Assembly (NCBI GenBank): GCA_038205395.1
Contig: JBBRBX010000013.1
Coordinates: 3,475-67,474, forward strand
Reading direction: 5' to 3'
DNA length: 64,000 nt
Origin: Fredericiella sp038205395
GTDB taxonomy: Bacteria; Chloroflexota; Anaerolineae; Caldilineales; Caldilineaceae
In this document: one piece after another, positions 27,017 through 37,207 of the stretch
Layout of the letters: every line of letters starts with the position of its first letter
Position numbering within the stretch: the first letter of the stretch is position 1
Translations under genes and position numbers: made by a program
The notes under the pieces: model-generated
What the model was told of the DNA's origin: nothing
What the model saw: only the letters and a program-made list of their open reading frames with translations
Databases searched by the model: none

Positions 27017-29248
27017 CTACTCGGCCGGGGCCTCAACACAGACCTTGCCGGAGCTTTGGTAGTCGCAGCCGTCGTAGAAGGGCACGCTGTTAGGGTAGAT
27101 TTCCGTCTGCCCCTGATCCGTGCGGTTCTCCGGCATCAGCCACACCTGCTCGGGCAGGATGTTGTTGGCATCCCACTGGTACAGGAAGGCGGGCGTGCCG
27201 ATCGGAATGTTCTTGAAGTTCTTGTTCAACATCAAGCCATAGCGGCCGGTGGCCAGACCCAGCGTGTACACATCTTCCGTGTGCAGATTGTTCAGCTCGG
27301 ACATCAACTTATACTCGGTGTCGTAATCGGTGGCGGCGCAGAACTCGTTGGAGATCTCGATCATGCGCTGCTCGACATCCGTGTACACTTCCGGCTCGGC
27401 GCCGACGAAATGCAGTGGATAGTTGGCGCTGGTCGGCGCAATATCCTTACAGCGCACATTGGGTGTAGACCAGGCCTGGCCGGGGCGGTTAATGCGCATT
27501 TCCCATGTGCCCGCGCGCTCGTTCTCGGTCATGGCCGTGCCCGCCATCGTGCGGAAGTTGACCTTGAGGCCCACATCCTGCAGGAAGGCAGTGATGGCGG
27601 CGCCTAGGCTTTGGCCTGCGGTGTTGTCTTCCCAGGCCTCGAGGCCGAGTACGACATCCTGGCCGGCCAGCGGCCCTTCGCTGAACTCGCGCACGCCGTC
27701 GCCATTGCTGTCCTTCAGACCGATCTGGTCGAGCAGGGTTCTGGCGCTTTCCGGCGAATAGGGGTAGTAGGCAACCGATTCGCGGTCAAAGTACTGCGAG
27801 CCGGGGAAGAGGCCGCCCGCCCACGCCCGGAAGAACGGGCCGTTGGTCAGCGACTTGGCAATACCGTCACGGTCAATGGCATAGGCAATCGCCTTGCGGA
27901 AATCGCTGTTGAGCAGCAAGTCGCGCACGGCGCGGTCGCGGTCATCCTGCACGCCGGTGTACATGGCGTGGTTGAACTCAATATTGAAGCCCAAGGTTTC
28001 GGGGCCCCACTCAACGCGGAAGGTGGCGTTGGGGTCCTGCGACTGGCGCACAGCTTCATCCATCGTCTCGATATTCTCGACGTTGGCGTGGTCCGCCGTG
28101 CCGGCGATCGTGTTCAAGGTGCGGGTGTTGCCGGTCTTGGAATAGGTGAACTGCACCTCATCCAGGTAGGGCAGCTGGCAGCCGTTCTCGTCCACCATCC
28201 AGAAATAGGGATTGCGGCGGAAGACCAGGAATTCGTCGGTCTTGTACTCGACCGGCACCCACGGCCCCAGCGTGACGACGGGCAGGGCGTTGGGAGCCAA
28301 GGCATCCTTATAGCTCTGATAGTCCTTGCCGCCATACTTGGGGTGGAACGGCTTGAGGATATGGGCCGGGCCAGGCGAGAAGTTCAGGCTGGTCATCTGA
28401 TAGAGCCACTTGGTCGGCTTGGCAACGGGGAAGGTCCACTCCAGCGTGTAGTCGTCCAGCGCCTTCAGCTCGATAGGCTGGCCTTCAATGCTCCAGAAGT
28501 CCGCCGAAGTCCAGGTCACCACATTAGGGTCGTGGATGTTGTCGTCCCACAGGAACATGATGTCTTCGGTAGTGAAGGGCACGCCATCCGACCACTTGAT
28601 GCCTTCGATCAAATTCATGGTCAGCTTCATGCCGTCTTCCGACCATTCCCAGCTCTTGGCCAGGCGCGGGATCGGGTTGACTTCCTTGGTCAGGAACATG
28701 GCGCCCGTGGCAATCGGCTCTTCCTGGACGATGGCTTCGATGCCGAACCAGCCCTGGACGGCGCCGGCGTTGTAGTTCCAGCCTTCCAGCGGCACGGCCC
28801 AGACATCACGCCAGATGCCGCCGTATTCGCCGATGCCGTCCGACATAAAGCCGGTCTTGAAGACAAACGGTTCCTTGGGCAGCCGCTCTTCGACCGGCGG
28901 CAGTTTGCCCTCTTCGACCAGCTTCGTCAGATAGGGGGCCTCGCAGTATTTGTCAAACGAGCGGTGATCGAGGATCTGGTCGAGGTCAAACGTGACCGGC
29001 TCCCGGCTGCCGGCCAGCACGGTGCCTTCCGGGTAGGGGATCGGCGCCGCAACTTCGCCTTCGGCCGGCGCAGCGGCTTCGGTGGCAGCCTCAGTCGTGG
29101 CAGCCGCGTCGGTGGCGGCGGCTTCTGTGGCGGCCGCTTCCGTGGCGGCGGTTTCGGCCCCCGGCTGGGCGACTGGCTCCGGCGCTGCCTGGCAGGCCGC
29201 CAAGAGCACCATCGCCGATACAACAACGATGTACAACATCTTTCTCAT
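27017..29248 (-). CDS. Family-5 extracellular solute-binding lipoprotein
   Basis: A 743-residue lipoprotein, longer than typical peptide-binding DppA/OppA (500-550), which fits the oligosaccharide-binding subgroup. The signal peptide ends in LLAAC (Cys19), followed by an Ala/Glu/Thr tether. Family-5 blocks: SDGVPFTTEDIMFLWDDN, FRKAIAYAIDRDGIAKSL and the C-terminal PENRTDQGQTEIYPN region. A loop DSNGDGVREFSEG (about residue 517) has the DxNxDG...E spacing of an EF-hand-like calcium site. AGGAAAGG precedes the ATG. It delivers the substrate to the permease pair downstream. Confidence 0.9.
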   Translation of the reverse strand: MRKMLYIVVVSAMVLLAACQAAPEPVAQPGAETAATEAAATEAAATDAAATTEAATEAAAPAEGEVAAPIPYPEGTVLAGSREPVTFDLDQILDHRSFDKYCEAPYLTKLVEEGKLPPVEERLPKEPFVFKTGFMSDGIGEYGGIWRDVWAVPLEGWNYNAGAVQGWFGIEAIVQEEPIATGAMFLTKEVNPIPRLAKSWEWSEDGMKLTMNLIEGIKWSDGVPFTTEDIMFLWDDNIHDPNVVTWTSADFWSIEGQPIELKALDDYTLEWTFPVAKPTKWLYQMTSLNFSPGPAHILKPFHPKYGGKDYQSYKDALAPNALPVVTLGPWVPVEYKTDEFLVFRRNPYFWMVDENGCQLPYLDEVQFTYSKTGNTRTLNTIAGTADHANVENIETMDEAVRQSQDPNATFRVEWGPETLGFNIEFNHAMYTGVQDDRDRAVRDLLLNSDFRKAIAYAIDRDGIAKSLTNGPFFRAWAGGLFPGSQYFDRESVAYYPYSPESARTLLDQIGLKDSNGDGVREFSEGPLAGQDVVLGLEAWEDNTAGQSLGAAITAFLQDVGLKVNFRTMAGTAMTENERAGTWEMRINRPGQAWSTPNVRCKDIAPTSANYPLHFVGAEPEVYTDVEQRMIEISNEFCAATDYDTEYKLMSELNNLHTEDVYTLGLATGRYGLMLNKNFKNIPIGTPAFLYQWDANNILPEQVWLMPENRTDQGQTEIYPNSVPFYDGCDYQSSGKVCVEAPAE

Positions 29249-29271
29249 GGTGGTGCAATCCTTTCCTCATT

Positions 29272-29299
29272 GAAATTGAACGGATGAAATTGAACGGAT
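29272..29299. repeat. Perfect 14-bp tandem duplication
   Basis: GAAATTGAACGGAT occurs twice head to tail (29272-29285, 29286-29299) just ahead of the solute-binding protein gene. It could be slippage or an operator in an internal promoter region. Confidence 0.6.
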
Positions 29300-29384
29300 T
29301 GAAAACTGAAAATAAACCGTCGTCGCGGATAAACCTTGTGCTCCGTGGCGGCGGATTTTCACACAACGGTCAGTACAGCCGGCA

Positions 29385-30428
29385 TCAGTACAACCAGCAG
29401 GCCGCCTTGTGCCCCGGTTTGACCTCGACCAACGCCGGCTCTTCCTGCCGGCAAATCGATTTGACATAGGGGCAACGGTCGGCAAAGGCACAGCCCTGAA
29501 TTTTGGTGTCCGGGGTGGGCACCATGCCCCGAATGGGGATGAGCTGGCTGGTCTTTTTGCCCAACACCGGCACGGAGTTCAACAGCCCCATGGTGTAGGG
29601 ATGCAGCGGGTCGTGATAGAGCGGGCGGGTCTCGGCATACTCGACCACCTTGCCCAAATACATCACAGCCACATGGTCGGCCATCTGCGAAACGACGCCC
29701 AGGTTGTGGGTGATCAGCATGATCGACGAGTTGAAATCTTGCTTGAGCGTCTGCATCAACTCCAGAATCTGCGCCTGCACCGTCACATCCAGGGCCGTGG
29801 TCGGCTCATCGGCGATCAGAATCGATGGGTTGCACGACAGCGCCATCGCGATCATCACACGCTGGCGCATGCCGCCGCTGAGCTGGTGCGGGTACTGGTT
29901 CAGCCGGCGCTTCGGCTCGCTGATCTGCACCTTCTCCAGCATCTCCAGCGCCCGCTGCTTGCCTTCACTCTCGCCCACCTTCTGGTGCAGCTTGACCACT
30001 TCGGCGATCTGGTCGCCCACACTGTGCAGCGGGTTGAGCGAGGTCATCGGCTCTTGAAAGATGATCGCGATCTCTTTGCCGCGGATGGAACGCATCTGCG
30101 CGCCGGCCGGGTCGAGCCGGGCAATGTCGACCGGCGGCGCACCGCCGGCGCGGTTGAGCAAAATCTCCCCCTGCACGATGCGCCCCGGCGGCGACTTGAT
30201 CAACTGCATCACCGACATGGCGGTGATGCTCTTGCCGCAGCCGCTTTCGCCCACAATCCCCAAGGTAGACTGGCGCGCCAATGAGAGATCGACGCCGTTC
30301 ACCGCCTTGATGACCCCCCTCTCCAAAAAGAAGTAGGTGTGCAGATTCTTGATTTCCAATATCGGGTCGCCGGCGCTGGGGACGGGGGCGACAGCTGAAA
30401 TATCTGGTGCGTTGGACGATAGGCTCAT
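29385..30428 (-). CDS. Opp/Dpp-type importer ATP-binding protein (OppD/DppD-like)
   Basis: A 347-residue ATPase. The ATG at 30426-30428 is preferred; the frame is open further upstream. Walker A GESGCGKSI, Q-loop IFQEPMTSLNPL, signature LSGGMRQRVMIAMALS, Walker B ILIADEPTTALD and H-loop LITHNLGVVSQMAD are intact. The C-terminal extension has GCAFADRCPYVKSIC and a final Cys near KAACWLY, again the four-Cys pattern. First transporter gene after the regulators, 49 bp downstream of the receiver-like gene. Confidence 0.92.
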   Translation of the reverse strand: MSLSSNAPDISAVAPVPSAGDPILEIKNLHTYFFLERGVIKAVNGVDLSLARQSTLGIVGESGCGKSITAMSVMQLIKSPPGRIVQGEILLNRAGGAPPVDIARLDPAGAQMRSIRGKEIAIIFQEPMTSLNPLHSVGDQIAEVVKLHQKVGESEGKQRALEMLEKVQISEPKRRLNQYPHQLSGGMRQRVMIAMALSCNPSILIADEPTTALDVTVQAQILELMQTLKQDFNSSIMLITHNLGVVSQMADHVAVMYLGKVVEYAETRPLYHDPLHPYTMGLLNSVPVLGKKTSQLIPIRGMVPTPDTKIQGCAFADRCPYVKSICRQEEPALVEVKPGHKAACWLY

Positions 30429-30476
30429 TACAGGTTCTCGATCACAGATTCTCAATAAACAGCCACGTACAGGACT

Positions 30477-30848
30477 TCAAGCCACCTTCGGTGAGGCCAA
30501 CACGGTGGAAAGCGTGCCGGCCAGCAGCGCCGGCGTCACCGGCTTGAGCAGATAGGCGCCGGCGGCAAGCCTGGCGCTGTCTCCGCGCACATCCAGGATG
30601 CTGCAGACCACGACCGGCAACTGGGGATAGTGGCTGCGCAGCATAGCGATAAACCAGTGCAGCTCGCTCTCCAGCGCCGCCGGCTCCAACACCAGAACAT
30701 CAATCTTGGCGGCGGCCAACTGGGCAGTCGCTTCCTGCTCGCTGCCACACGTCACAATTCGGAAGAGTCTGCTCAATGCGCGGCGATACAGCTCACGGGT
30801 TGCGGTGTCGTCCTCCAACAGCAGGACGGTGGGTTGCGAAGGCGCCAT
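30477..30848 (-). CDS. Receiver-domain protein with Glu in place of the phospho-acceptor Asp
   Basis: A 123-residue stand-alone receiver fold if started at the ATG at 30846-30848. The acidic pair is present (LLLEDDTATREL), as are the beta-4 Ser (VVVCSILD) and the conserved Lys (AYLLKPVTP). At the end of beta-3, where Asp is phosphorylated, the sequence reads IDVLVLEPAALE: Glu replaces Asp. Such a protein cannot take phosphate in the normal way and may mimic the active state. It lies directly after the hybrid sensor gene on the same strand, so it may be that sensor's output or adaptor domain encoded separately. Confidence 0.72.
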   Translation of the reverse strand: MAPSQPTVLLLEDDTATRELYRRALSRLFRIVTCGSEQEATAQLAAAKIDVLVLEPAALESELHWFIAMLRSHYPQLPVVVCSILDVRGDSARLAAGAYLLKPVTPALLAGTLSTVLASPKVA

Positions 30849-31056
30849 AGCATCTTTGTCTGTTGTTGATCTGCCCGCGGTTGATTTGCCGGCAAGCTGC
30901 GCGCAAACACAGCACTCAATCCGGCTGCTCTTTGCGCACGCACGCAATTGCTTTGGGTTGGAACATGATTCTGATGGTCAATGTGCAACTCAGAGAATAA
31001 AACGTTTTTGGCGATTTGTCTTGGAGAAATCCACTACAAAATTGGACTTTAACACC

Positions 31057-33624
31057 CTATTTTGTATTTTTGCGATATTGAAGCGGCGCCTGGCCGCTTT
31101 CTTTGTGAAAGACCCGCACAAAATAGGCCGGATCGTTGAAACCTACCCGCTCGGCAATCTCGGTAACGCTCAGTTCCGTCCCCACCAGCAGCTTTTGCGC
31201 CTGCAGCACGCGATAGTGGCTGAGATACTGCCAGGGGGTCAGCCCAATGTCGCGCCGGAAGACACGCGTCAGATGATTGGGGCTGACGCGCAGGGCTTCG
31301 CTGATCTCATCGCGCGAGAGGGAGCCGGCATAATGTTCGGCCATATAGGCGACAGCGCCGCGGCTCAGCTCCGAAGCATGTTCCACAGCCATCTGCAGCA
31401 GCCGCTCACTGCTCTGCGGGCCACCGGCCACCGGCGGCTCCGGCTCAGGCGCGCGCGCTTGTGCGCCCGGCTGCAGCGGCAGCGTAATCCGAAAGATGCT
31501 GCCGTGCCCGGCGCGGCTCTGCACCGCAAGCGTCCCCTGATGCAGCGCCACCAGATGCTGGGCGACCTGCAGCCCCAGACCAGCCCCATGCTGGGCGCGC
31601 ATCCCGGACACAAACTCCTCGGTCGTGACGGTCGTGCCTGCAGGCGCCAACAGCCGCGCCTGCTCTTCCGCGCTGATGCCTGTCCCCGTGTCTTCCACCC
31701 AGATTTGCAGCGTCTCGCCCGCCACATGCGCTCCCAGCACGATGTGCCCCTGCGTCGTAAAGCGGGCGGCATTGCTCAATAGATTGAGCAGCACCTGCCG
31801 CAGCCGCACCGGGTCCGCATAGAGCGGGGGCAGTATGGCCGGAAGCTGCAGCCGCCACGCCACCGCCGGCTGCGCGCCGGCCCCCGCCACCGCCTGCAGC
31901 ACCTCCGCCAGCAGGGCGCCGACATCCATCTGCTGCGGATAAATCTCCAGTGCGCCGCTCTCGGCCTGCGCCAGGTTGAGCAGGTCATCGATCAGCCGCA
32001 CCAAATGCTGGCCGCTGCGCTGGATGTGGCGCAGGTCATGCACCAGTTCCGGATGCAGCGGCACGCCATAGGGGTTGGGGTCGTCCAACGCCGTCTGGCT
32101 GTAGCCCAGGATGATGTTCAGCGGCGTGCGCAGTTCATGGCTGACGTTCGCCAGCAGGCGTGATTTGAGCAGATTGGCCCGCTCCGCCTCCGCCTTGGCC
32201 GCCAGCGCCTGGGCATAGAGCTGGGCGTTGCGCAGGGCAATCCCGACCTCGTCGGCCAGCGTTTGCAGCGCATCGATCACAAGCTGCGAGCGGGGGCTGC
32301 GCTTGCGGCTGTGCAGGTCCAGCAGCCCCAATGTCTTGCTGCCGCTGTGGATGGGCAGGATGACGCGCGAGCGCGTCTCCGGCCAGAAGGGGTCGGGGGC
32401 AAAGCGGGCGCCGGTCAGTGTGTCGGGGATGTAGATGGGCTGGTTGTGCAGCAGCGCCTGGCCCAGCGGCCCCGCCCCGTCCAGCGGCAGCCGGCGGCGC
32501 TGCGCCTCCGGCACGCCGGGCTGCTCATGCAGCAGGCAGCAGTCGCCGTCGCGCAGCCAGTAAAACTCGGCATGGTCGAAATCATAGCGGCTGCGGATGA
32601 TGCCGGCCAGCTCCCGCAGCAGTTCCGCCTCATCCAAAATGGAGCCGACGCGCCGGTTCAGCTCCAGGCTGGTCTGCATCTGCACCAGCCGCTGCTGTTC
32701 CAGCCGCACATTGACATTCACCAGCCGCGTCGGCAGGTCGGCCATGGAGACCAGCGTCTCGGCTGCCACCTGGGCGGCATTGGCCGCCGTCACCAGCCGC
32801 TGACCATAGGGAAAATGGGGCGGCAGCGCTTCGCCGCCCGCCGCCCGGCAGGCGTAGTCCAGCATCCGCCGCGCCAGATCCCAGGCGGAGGTCTCCACCG
32901 TGGCGTGCATGGAGCCTTCAATAATGGCGGCCACCGCCAACGGGTCGCCGTTGATGCCGACGATCTGGGTGCAGGCGTCGACAAGCCCCAGCCGGCGCAG
33001 CGCATCCCGCCCGCCCAGGGCCAGCGAGTCGGAGAGACCATAGATGGCGGCCAGCGGGGCGGGACCTAGCGCCTGTCGCCAGCGATCCGCCTCCTCCATA
33101 ATCTGATCATAGGCTTCGTCATGCCGCCAGAGGGCCGGAATCTGCACACAGCGCACCTGCGGGTGGCGGGCAAGCGGCTGCTGAAAGCCGTCCACGCGCC
33201 GCTGCACCGTGGCCAGTGTACGCTGTTCGCCGCCGACAATCACCACCGTGCCGCGGCAGTCAATGCGCTCCAGCACAAAGCGGGCGGCCAGGGCGGCGGC
33301 CTCGTCCAACCCGCGCGGGCTGGTCATCCCCGGCGCGCTGTATTCCATCTCGTCTGAAAAGATCAGCGGCAGACCGGCGGCGACAATCCGGCGCGCCAAT
33401 GGCTCCGGCAGCCGCGGCGTAATCAGCGCGTCCAGCTCCTGCGCCAGCAGATTCTCCAGCAGGCTGAGCTGCGCTTCGCCGCAGACAGTGTCCAGCGCCA
33501 GGTTGACGTTGACCAGCACAACGCCGGCCTCCTGCACATGCTGGTGCAGCATTTCGCGCACGAGCACCCAATAGGGGTCGGTCGGCATCAAGCGCGAGCC
33601 GATGCGGATCATGGATTTCACCAT
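31057..33624 (-). CDS. Hybrid sensor: sugar-binding fold, GAF, histidine kinase and AraC-type DNA-binding domain
   Basis: An 855-residue multidomain regulator. Residues 1-290 look like a LacI/periplasmic-binding-protein type 1 fold (LITPRLPEPLARRIVAAGLPLIFSD, GTVVIVGGEQRT, VGINGDPLAVAAI). About 320-465 is a GAF domain (FDHAEFYWLRDGD, VILPIHSGSKTLGLLDLHSRK). 485-560 is HisKA with SHELRTPLN (His496). About 560-725 is an HATPase (LLNLLSNAARF, WVEDTGTGISAEE, HGAGLGLQVAQHL). About 745-850 is an AraC helix-turn-helix pair (SPNHLTRVFRRDIG, ITEIAERVGFNDPAYFVRVFHKE-like). No signal peptide or membrane helix is visible, so it senses inside the cell. It has no receiver domain, and the next gene is a receiver-like protein. 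Likely regulator of the importer and glycosidase genes downstream. Confidence 0.85.
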   Translation of the reverse strand: MVKSMIRIGSRLMPTDPYWVLVREMLHQHVQEAGVVLVNVNLALDTVCGEAQLSLLENLLAQELDALITPRLPEPLARRIVAAGLPLIFSDEMEYSAPGMTSPRGLDEAAALAARFVLERIDCRGTVVIVGGEQRTLATVQRRVDGFQQPLARHPQVRCVQIPALWRHDEAYDQIMEEADRWRQALGPAPLAAIYGLSDSLALGGRDALRRLGLVDACTQIVGINGDPLAVAAIIEGSMHATVETSAWDLARRMLDYACRAAGGEALPPHFPYGQRLVTAANAAQVAAETLVSMADLPTRLVNVNVRLEQQRLVQMQTSLELNRRVGSILDEAELLRELAGIIRSRYDFDHAEFYWLRDGDCCLLHEQPGVPEAQRRRLPLDGAGPLGQALLHNQPIYIPDTLTGARFAPDPFWPETRSRVILPIHSGSKTLGLLDLHSRKRSPRSQLVIDALQTLADEVGIALRNAQLYAQALAAKAEAERANLLKSRLLANVSHELRTPLNIILGYSQTALDDPNPYGVPLHPELVHDLRHIQRSGQHLVRLIDDLLNLAQAESGALEIYPQQMDVGALLAEVLQAVAGAGAQPAVAWRLQLPAILPPLYADPVRLRQVLLNLLSNAARFTTQGHIVLGAHVAGETLQIWVEDTGTGISAEEQARLLAPAGTTVTTEEFVSGMRAQHGAGLGLQVAQHLVALHQGTLAVQSRAGHGSIFRITLPLQPGAQARAPEPEPPVAGGPQSSERLLQMAVEHASELSRGAVAYMAEHYAGSLSRDEISEALRVSPNHLTRVFRRDIGLTPWQYLSHYRVLQAQKLLVGTELSVTEIAERVGFNDPAYFVRVFHKESGQAPLQYRKNTK

Positions 33625-34030
33625 TCACATTGAATTGCGGCCCGGGAGAGAGGGCCACTTACGGGAAAAGACGGGCTGCCGGACAGGGTCACTTGCCCAC
33701 TTAATTGACAGGGCCAATCGCACGGACTACAATCGATAGAGGAGCCAACATGTGCGTCCCGCTATCATACCCATTTGTGACGGAGCGGTCAACTGCTGCG
33801 CCGGCTTTTGGGGGCAACCAAGCGTTGTCAGTAGGCATGTAGGTCACGCTTGTAGCGTGACGGCGTGTAGGTCACGCTTGTAGCGTGACAAGCGGCTCTG
33901 CCCTCGACTAAAGCAGTGTCACGCTGCAAGCGTAACCTACGGGAGAGCGCTACAGGCTACAGGCTTACCAGTAACGATTTACCAGTAACAATTTACCCAT
34001 GAATCTCTGCCAGTGAAACGGACACCCATC
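33625..34030. other. Divergent intergenic region with repeats
   Basis: About 400 bp between the sensor gene and the plus-strand M24-like gene. It should hold the promoters of both operons, but no clear consensus stood out. The main feature is the repeat cluster at 33839-33940. A short repeat of 'taccagtaac' type is also seen near 33966-33995. Confidence 0.5.
33839..33940. repeat. Palindromic repeat cluster: two direct copies and one inverted copy
   Basis: A 23-bp unit occurs at 33839-33861 and 33867-33889 and, inverted with about two mismatches, at 33918-33940. Each unit contains the palindrome GTCACGCTTGTAGCGTGAC (8-bp arms). The array resembles REP/MITE-type intergenic repeats of high copy number, and the RNA could fold into several stem-loops. 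Confidence 0.75.
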
Positions 34031-35122
<1,092 letters not shown>

Positions 35123-35176
35123 ACAAAAAGCAGGACCAAACCCAGAGAGAACAACAGGGAAAGGAACCCAAATTTC

Positions 35177-36070
35177 ATGAGCCAACCATTACAGGGCGTG
35201 TTCGCCCCCGTGCTGACACCCATGCGCGACGATCTCAGCCCGGATACGGAGAAGTGGATCGCCTTCTGCCAGCAGCTGCTGGCGGACGGCTGCACCGGTC
35301 TCGCCCCCTTCGGCACGACGAGTGAAGCCAACTCGCTGGGCATCGACGAGCGCATGGAGATGCTGGCGGCGCTTGTCGCTGCCGGCGTGCCCGCCCAGCA
35401 GTTGATGCCGGGCGTCGGCACATGCGCCATCCCCGACACCGCCCGGCTGGCCGGGCAGGCGGCCCGGCTCGGCTGCGGCGGCGTCCTCATGCTGCCCCCC
35501 TTCTACTACAAAGGCGTCAGCGAAGAAGGCATCTTCCGCAGCGTGGCCGAGGTAATTGAGCGCGTGGGCGATGAGCGGCTGCGCATCTATCTCTATCATA
35601 TCCCGCCCATCGCCGTCGTCGGCTTCAGCCTGCCGCTGATCGAGCGGCTGGTCAAAGCCTACCCCGCCACGGTTGTCGGCATCAAAGACAGTTCGGGCGA
35701 CTGGGACAACCTCAAGGCGATCCTGGAAAGCTTCCCCGGCTTCGGCACCTTCACCGGCTCGGAGCGCTTTCTGTTGCCGACCCTGCGGCTGGGCGGCGTG
35801 GGCACAATCAGCGCCATGGCCAATGTGATCCCGCAGAAGATCCGCCGCGTCTACGACCACTGGCAGACGGAGGATGCGGAGCAGCTTCAGGAGGCGCTCA
35901 ACGCGCCGCGCGAGGCGCTGCGCGAATATGCGCCCATCCCTGCACTCAAGCAGCTTCTGGCCGACCGCAGCGGCGATGCCGGCTGGCGCAACCTGCGCCC
36001 GCCGCTCGTCAACCTCGATGCGCAGCAGGCGGCGGAAATGCACCGCCGCTACGCAGGCAGCGGCGGCTGA
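35177..36070 (+). CDS. DapA-family aldolase (dihydrodipicolinate synthase/N-acetylneuraminate lyase superfamily)
   Basis: A 297-residue (beta/alpha)8 barrel enzyme. Family marks: FGTTSEANSL (the GT-T-E carboxylate-binding loop), YLYHIPP (catalytic Tyr) and VVGIKDSSGD with the Schiff-base Lys. These enzymes condense or cleave 2-keto acids such as pyruvate. The neighbours argue against lysine biosynthesis and for a catabolic role in breaking down an amino-acid- or sugar-acid-like compound; the exact substrate cannot be assigned. It overlaps the next gene by one base (TGATG), so the two are translationally coupled. Confidence 0.87.
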   Translation: MSQPLQGVFAPVLTPMRDDLSPDTEKWIAFCQQLLADGCTGLAPFGTTSEANSLGIDERMEMLAALVAAGVPAQQLMPGVGTCAIPDTARLAGQAARLGCGGVLMLPPFYYKGVSEEGIFRSVAEVIERVGDERLRIYLYHIPPIAVVGFSLPLIERLVKAYPATVVGIKDSSGDWDNLKAILESFPGFGTFTGSERFLLPTLRLGGVGTISAMANVIPQKIRRVYDHWQTEDAEQLQEALNAPREALREYAPIPALKQLLADRSGDAGWRNLRPPLVNLDAQQAAEMHRRYAGSGG

Positions 36071-37161
36071 TGATGGCGCCCGTACGTTCGGCCAGTTGGA
36101 TTCTCTACGGGGCCAACGGCTACACCGGCGCGCTGACGGCGCGCATGGCGGTGAAACAGGGACTGCGCCCCATCCTGGCCGGGCGCAGCCGCGCTGCGCT
36201 GGCAGCGCTGGCGCAGGAGCTGGGGCTGGAGTACAGAATCGCGCCGCTGGATGACGCCCAGGCGCTGGATCGACTGCTGGGCGCGGACACCAACCAGGCG
36301 CGGCCCACGGTCGTGCTCCACTGCGCCGGCCCCTTCAGCCGCACGGCGCAGCCAATGGCGGACGCCTGTCTGCGCAACGGCGTCCACTATCTGGACATCA
36401 CCGGCGAGATTCGGGTCTTCGAAATGCTGGCGGCGCGCTATGCCGAGGCTAAGGCCGCCGGCGTCATGCTGCTGCCGGGCGCCGGCTTTGACGTCGTGCC
36501 CTCCGACTGCCTGGCCGCGCACCTCAGCACGAGGCTGCCGGAGGCCACCAGCCTCGTGCTGGGGATCCGCGCCCTCGGCAGCCTCTCGCGCGGCACGGCC
36601 CTGACCATGATCGAAGGGGTCGAGCGGGGCGAAGGCGGCATGGTGCGGCGCAACGGTGTGCTGACCCCAGTCGAGCCGGCGGCCAAAACGCGCGAGATTG
36701 ACTTCGGCAGCGGGCCGCGCCCCACGGTGCTGATGCCGTGGGGCGATGTCTCCACCGCCTATCACAGCACCGGCATTCCCAACATCGAGGTCTACATGGC
36801 CCTGCCGCAGAGCATGATCCACGCACTGCAGGTCAGCCGCTATGTGGGCTGGCTGCTCAAGACACCCTGTCTGCTCGGGCTGGTCAAGCAGCGGCTGCAA
36901 AGCGGCGCACCCGGCCCCACGGATGAGGAGCGCGCCAGGGGGCGCAGCCTGCTGTGGGGGATGGTGGAGGACGCAAACGGGGTGCAGGCGCAGAGCCGGC
37001 TGCGGACGCCGGAGGGCTACACCCTGACGGCGCTGTCGTCGCTGCTGATCGTGCAAAAGGTGCTGGCCGGGCAGCTTCGCACCGGCTTCCAGACCCCCAG
37101 TTCCGCCTACGGGCCGGACCTGGTGCTGGAACTGCCGGGCGTCGAACGCATTGACCTTTGA
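36070..37161 (+). CDS. Saccharopine-dehydrogenase-like NAD(P)-dependent oxidoreductase
   Basis: A 363-residue protein with an N-terminal Rossmann fold: WILYGANGYTGALTARM (nucleotide-binding Gly-rich loop, residues about 10-26), PILAGRSRAAL and VLHCAGPFSRTAQPMADACL. It then has the segment HYLDITGEIRVFE, conserved in the saccharopine-dehydrogenase/trans-acting-enoyl-reductase superfamily. The C-terminal half holds the dimer domain. Substrate unknown. The ATG overlaps the stop of the DapA-like gene. Ends at a strong convergent terminator hairpin. Confidence 0.82.
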   Translation: MMAPVRSASWILYGANGYTGALTARMAVKQGLRPILAGRSRAALAALAQELGLEYRIAPLDDAQALDRLLGADTNQARPTVVLHCAGPFSRTAQPMADACLRNGVHYLDITGEIRVFEMLAARYAEAKAAGVMLLPGAGFDVVPSDCLAAHLSTRLPEATSLVLGIRALGSLSRGTALTMIEGVERGEGGMVRRNGVLTPVEPAAKTREIDFGSGPRPTVLMPWGDVSTAYHSTGIPNIEVYMALPQSMIHALQVSRYVGWLLKTPCLLGLVKQRLQSGAPGPTDEERARGRSLLWGMVEDANGVQAQSRLRTPEGYTLTALSSLLIVQKVLAGQLRTGFQTPSSAYGPDLVLELPGVERIDL

Positions 37162-37173
37162 GCCAGGGACTTT

Positions 37174-37207
37174 GAGCAGGGGGCTGCGTGGGCGCAGCCC
37201 CCTGCTC
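37174..37207. terminator. 15-bp terminator hairpin shared by convergent genes
   Basis: GAGCAGGGGGCTGCG (37174-37188) pairs exactly with CGCAGCCCCCTGCTC (37193-37207) around TGGG. It lies between the plus-strand trio and the convergent ABC exporter gene, touching the latter's stop codon. No U tract, but position and strength fit transcription end in both directions. Confidence 0.65.
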
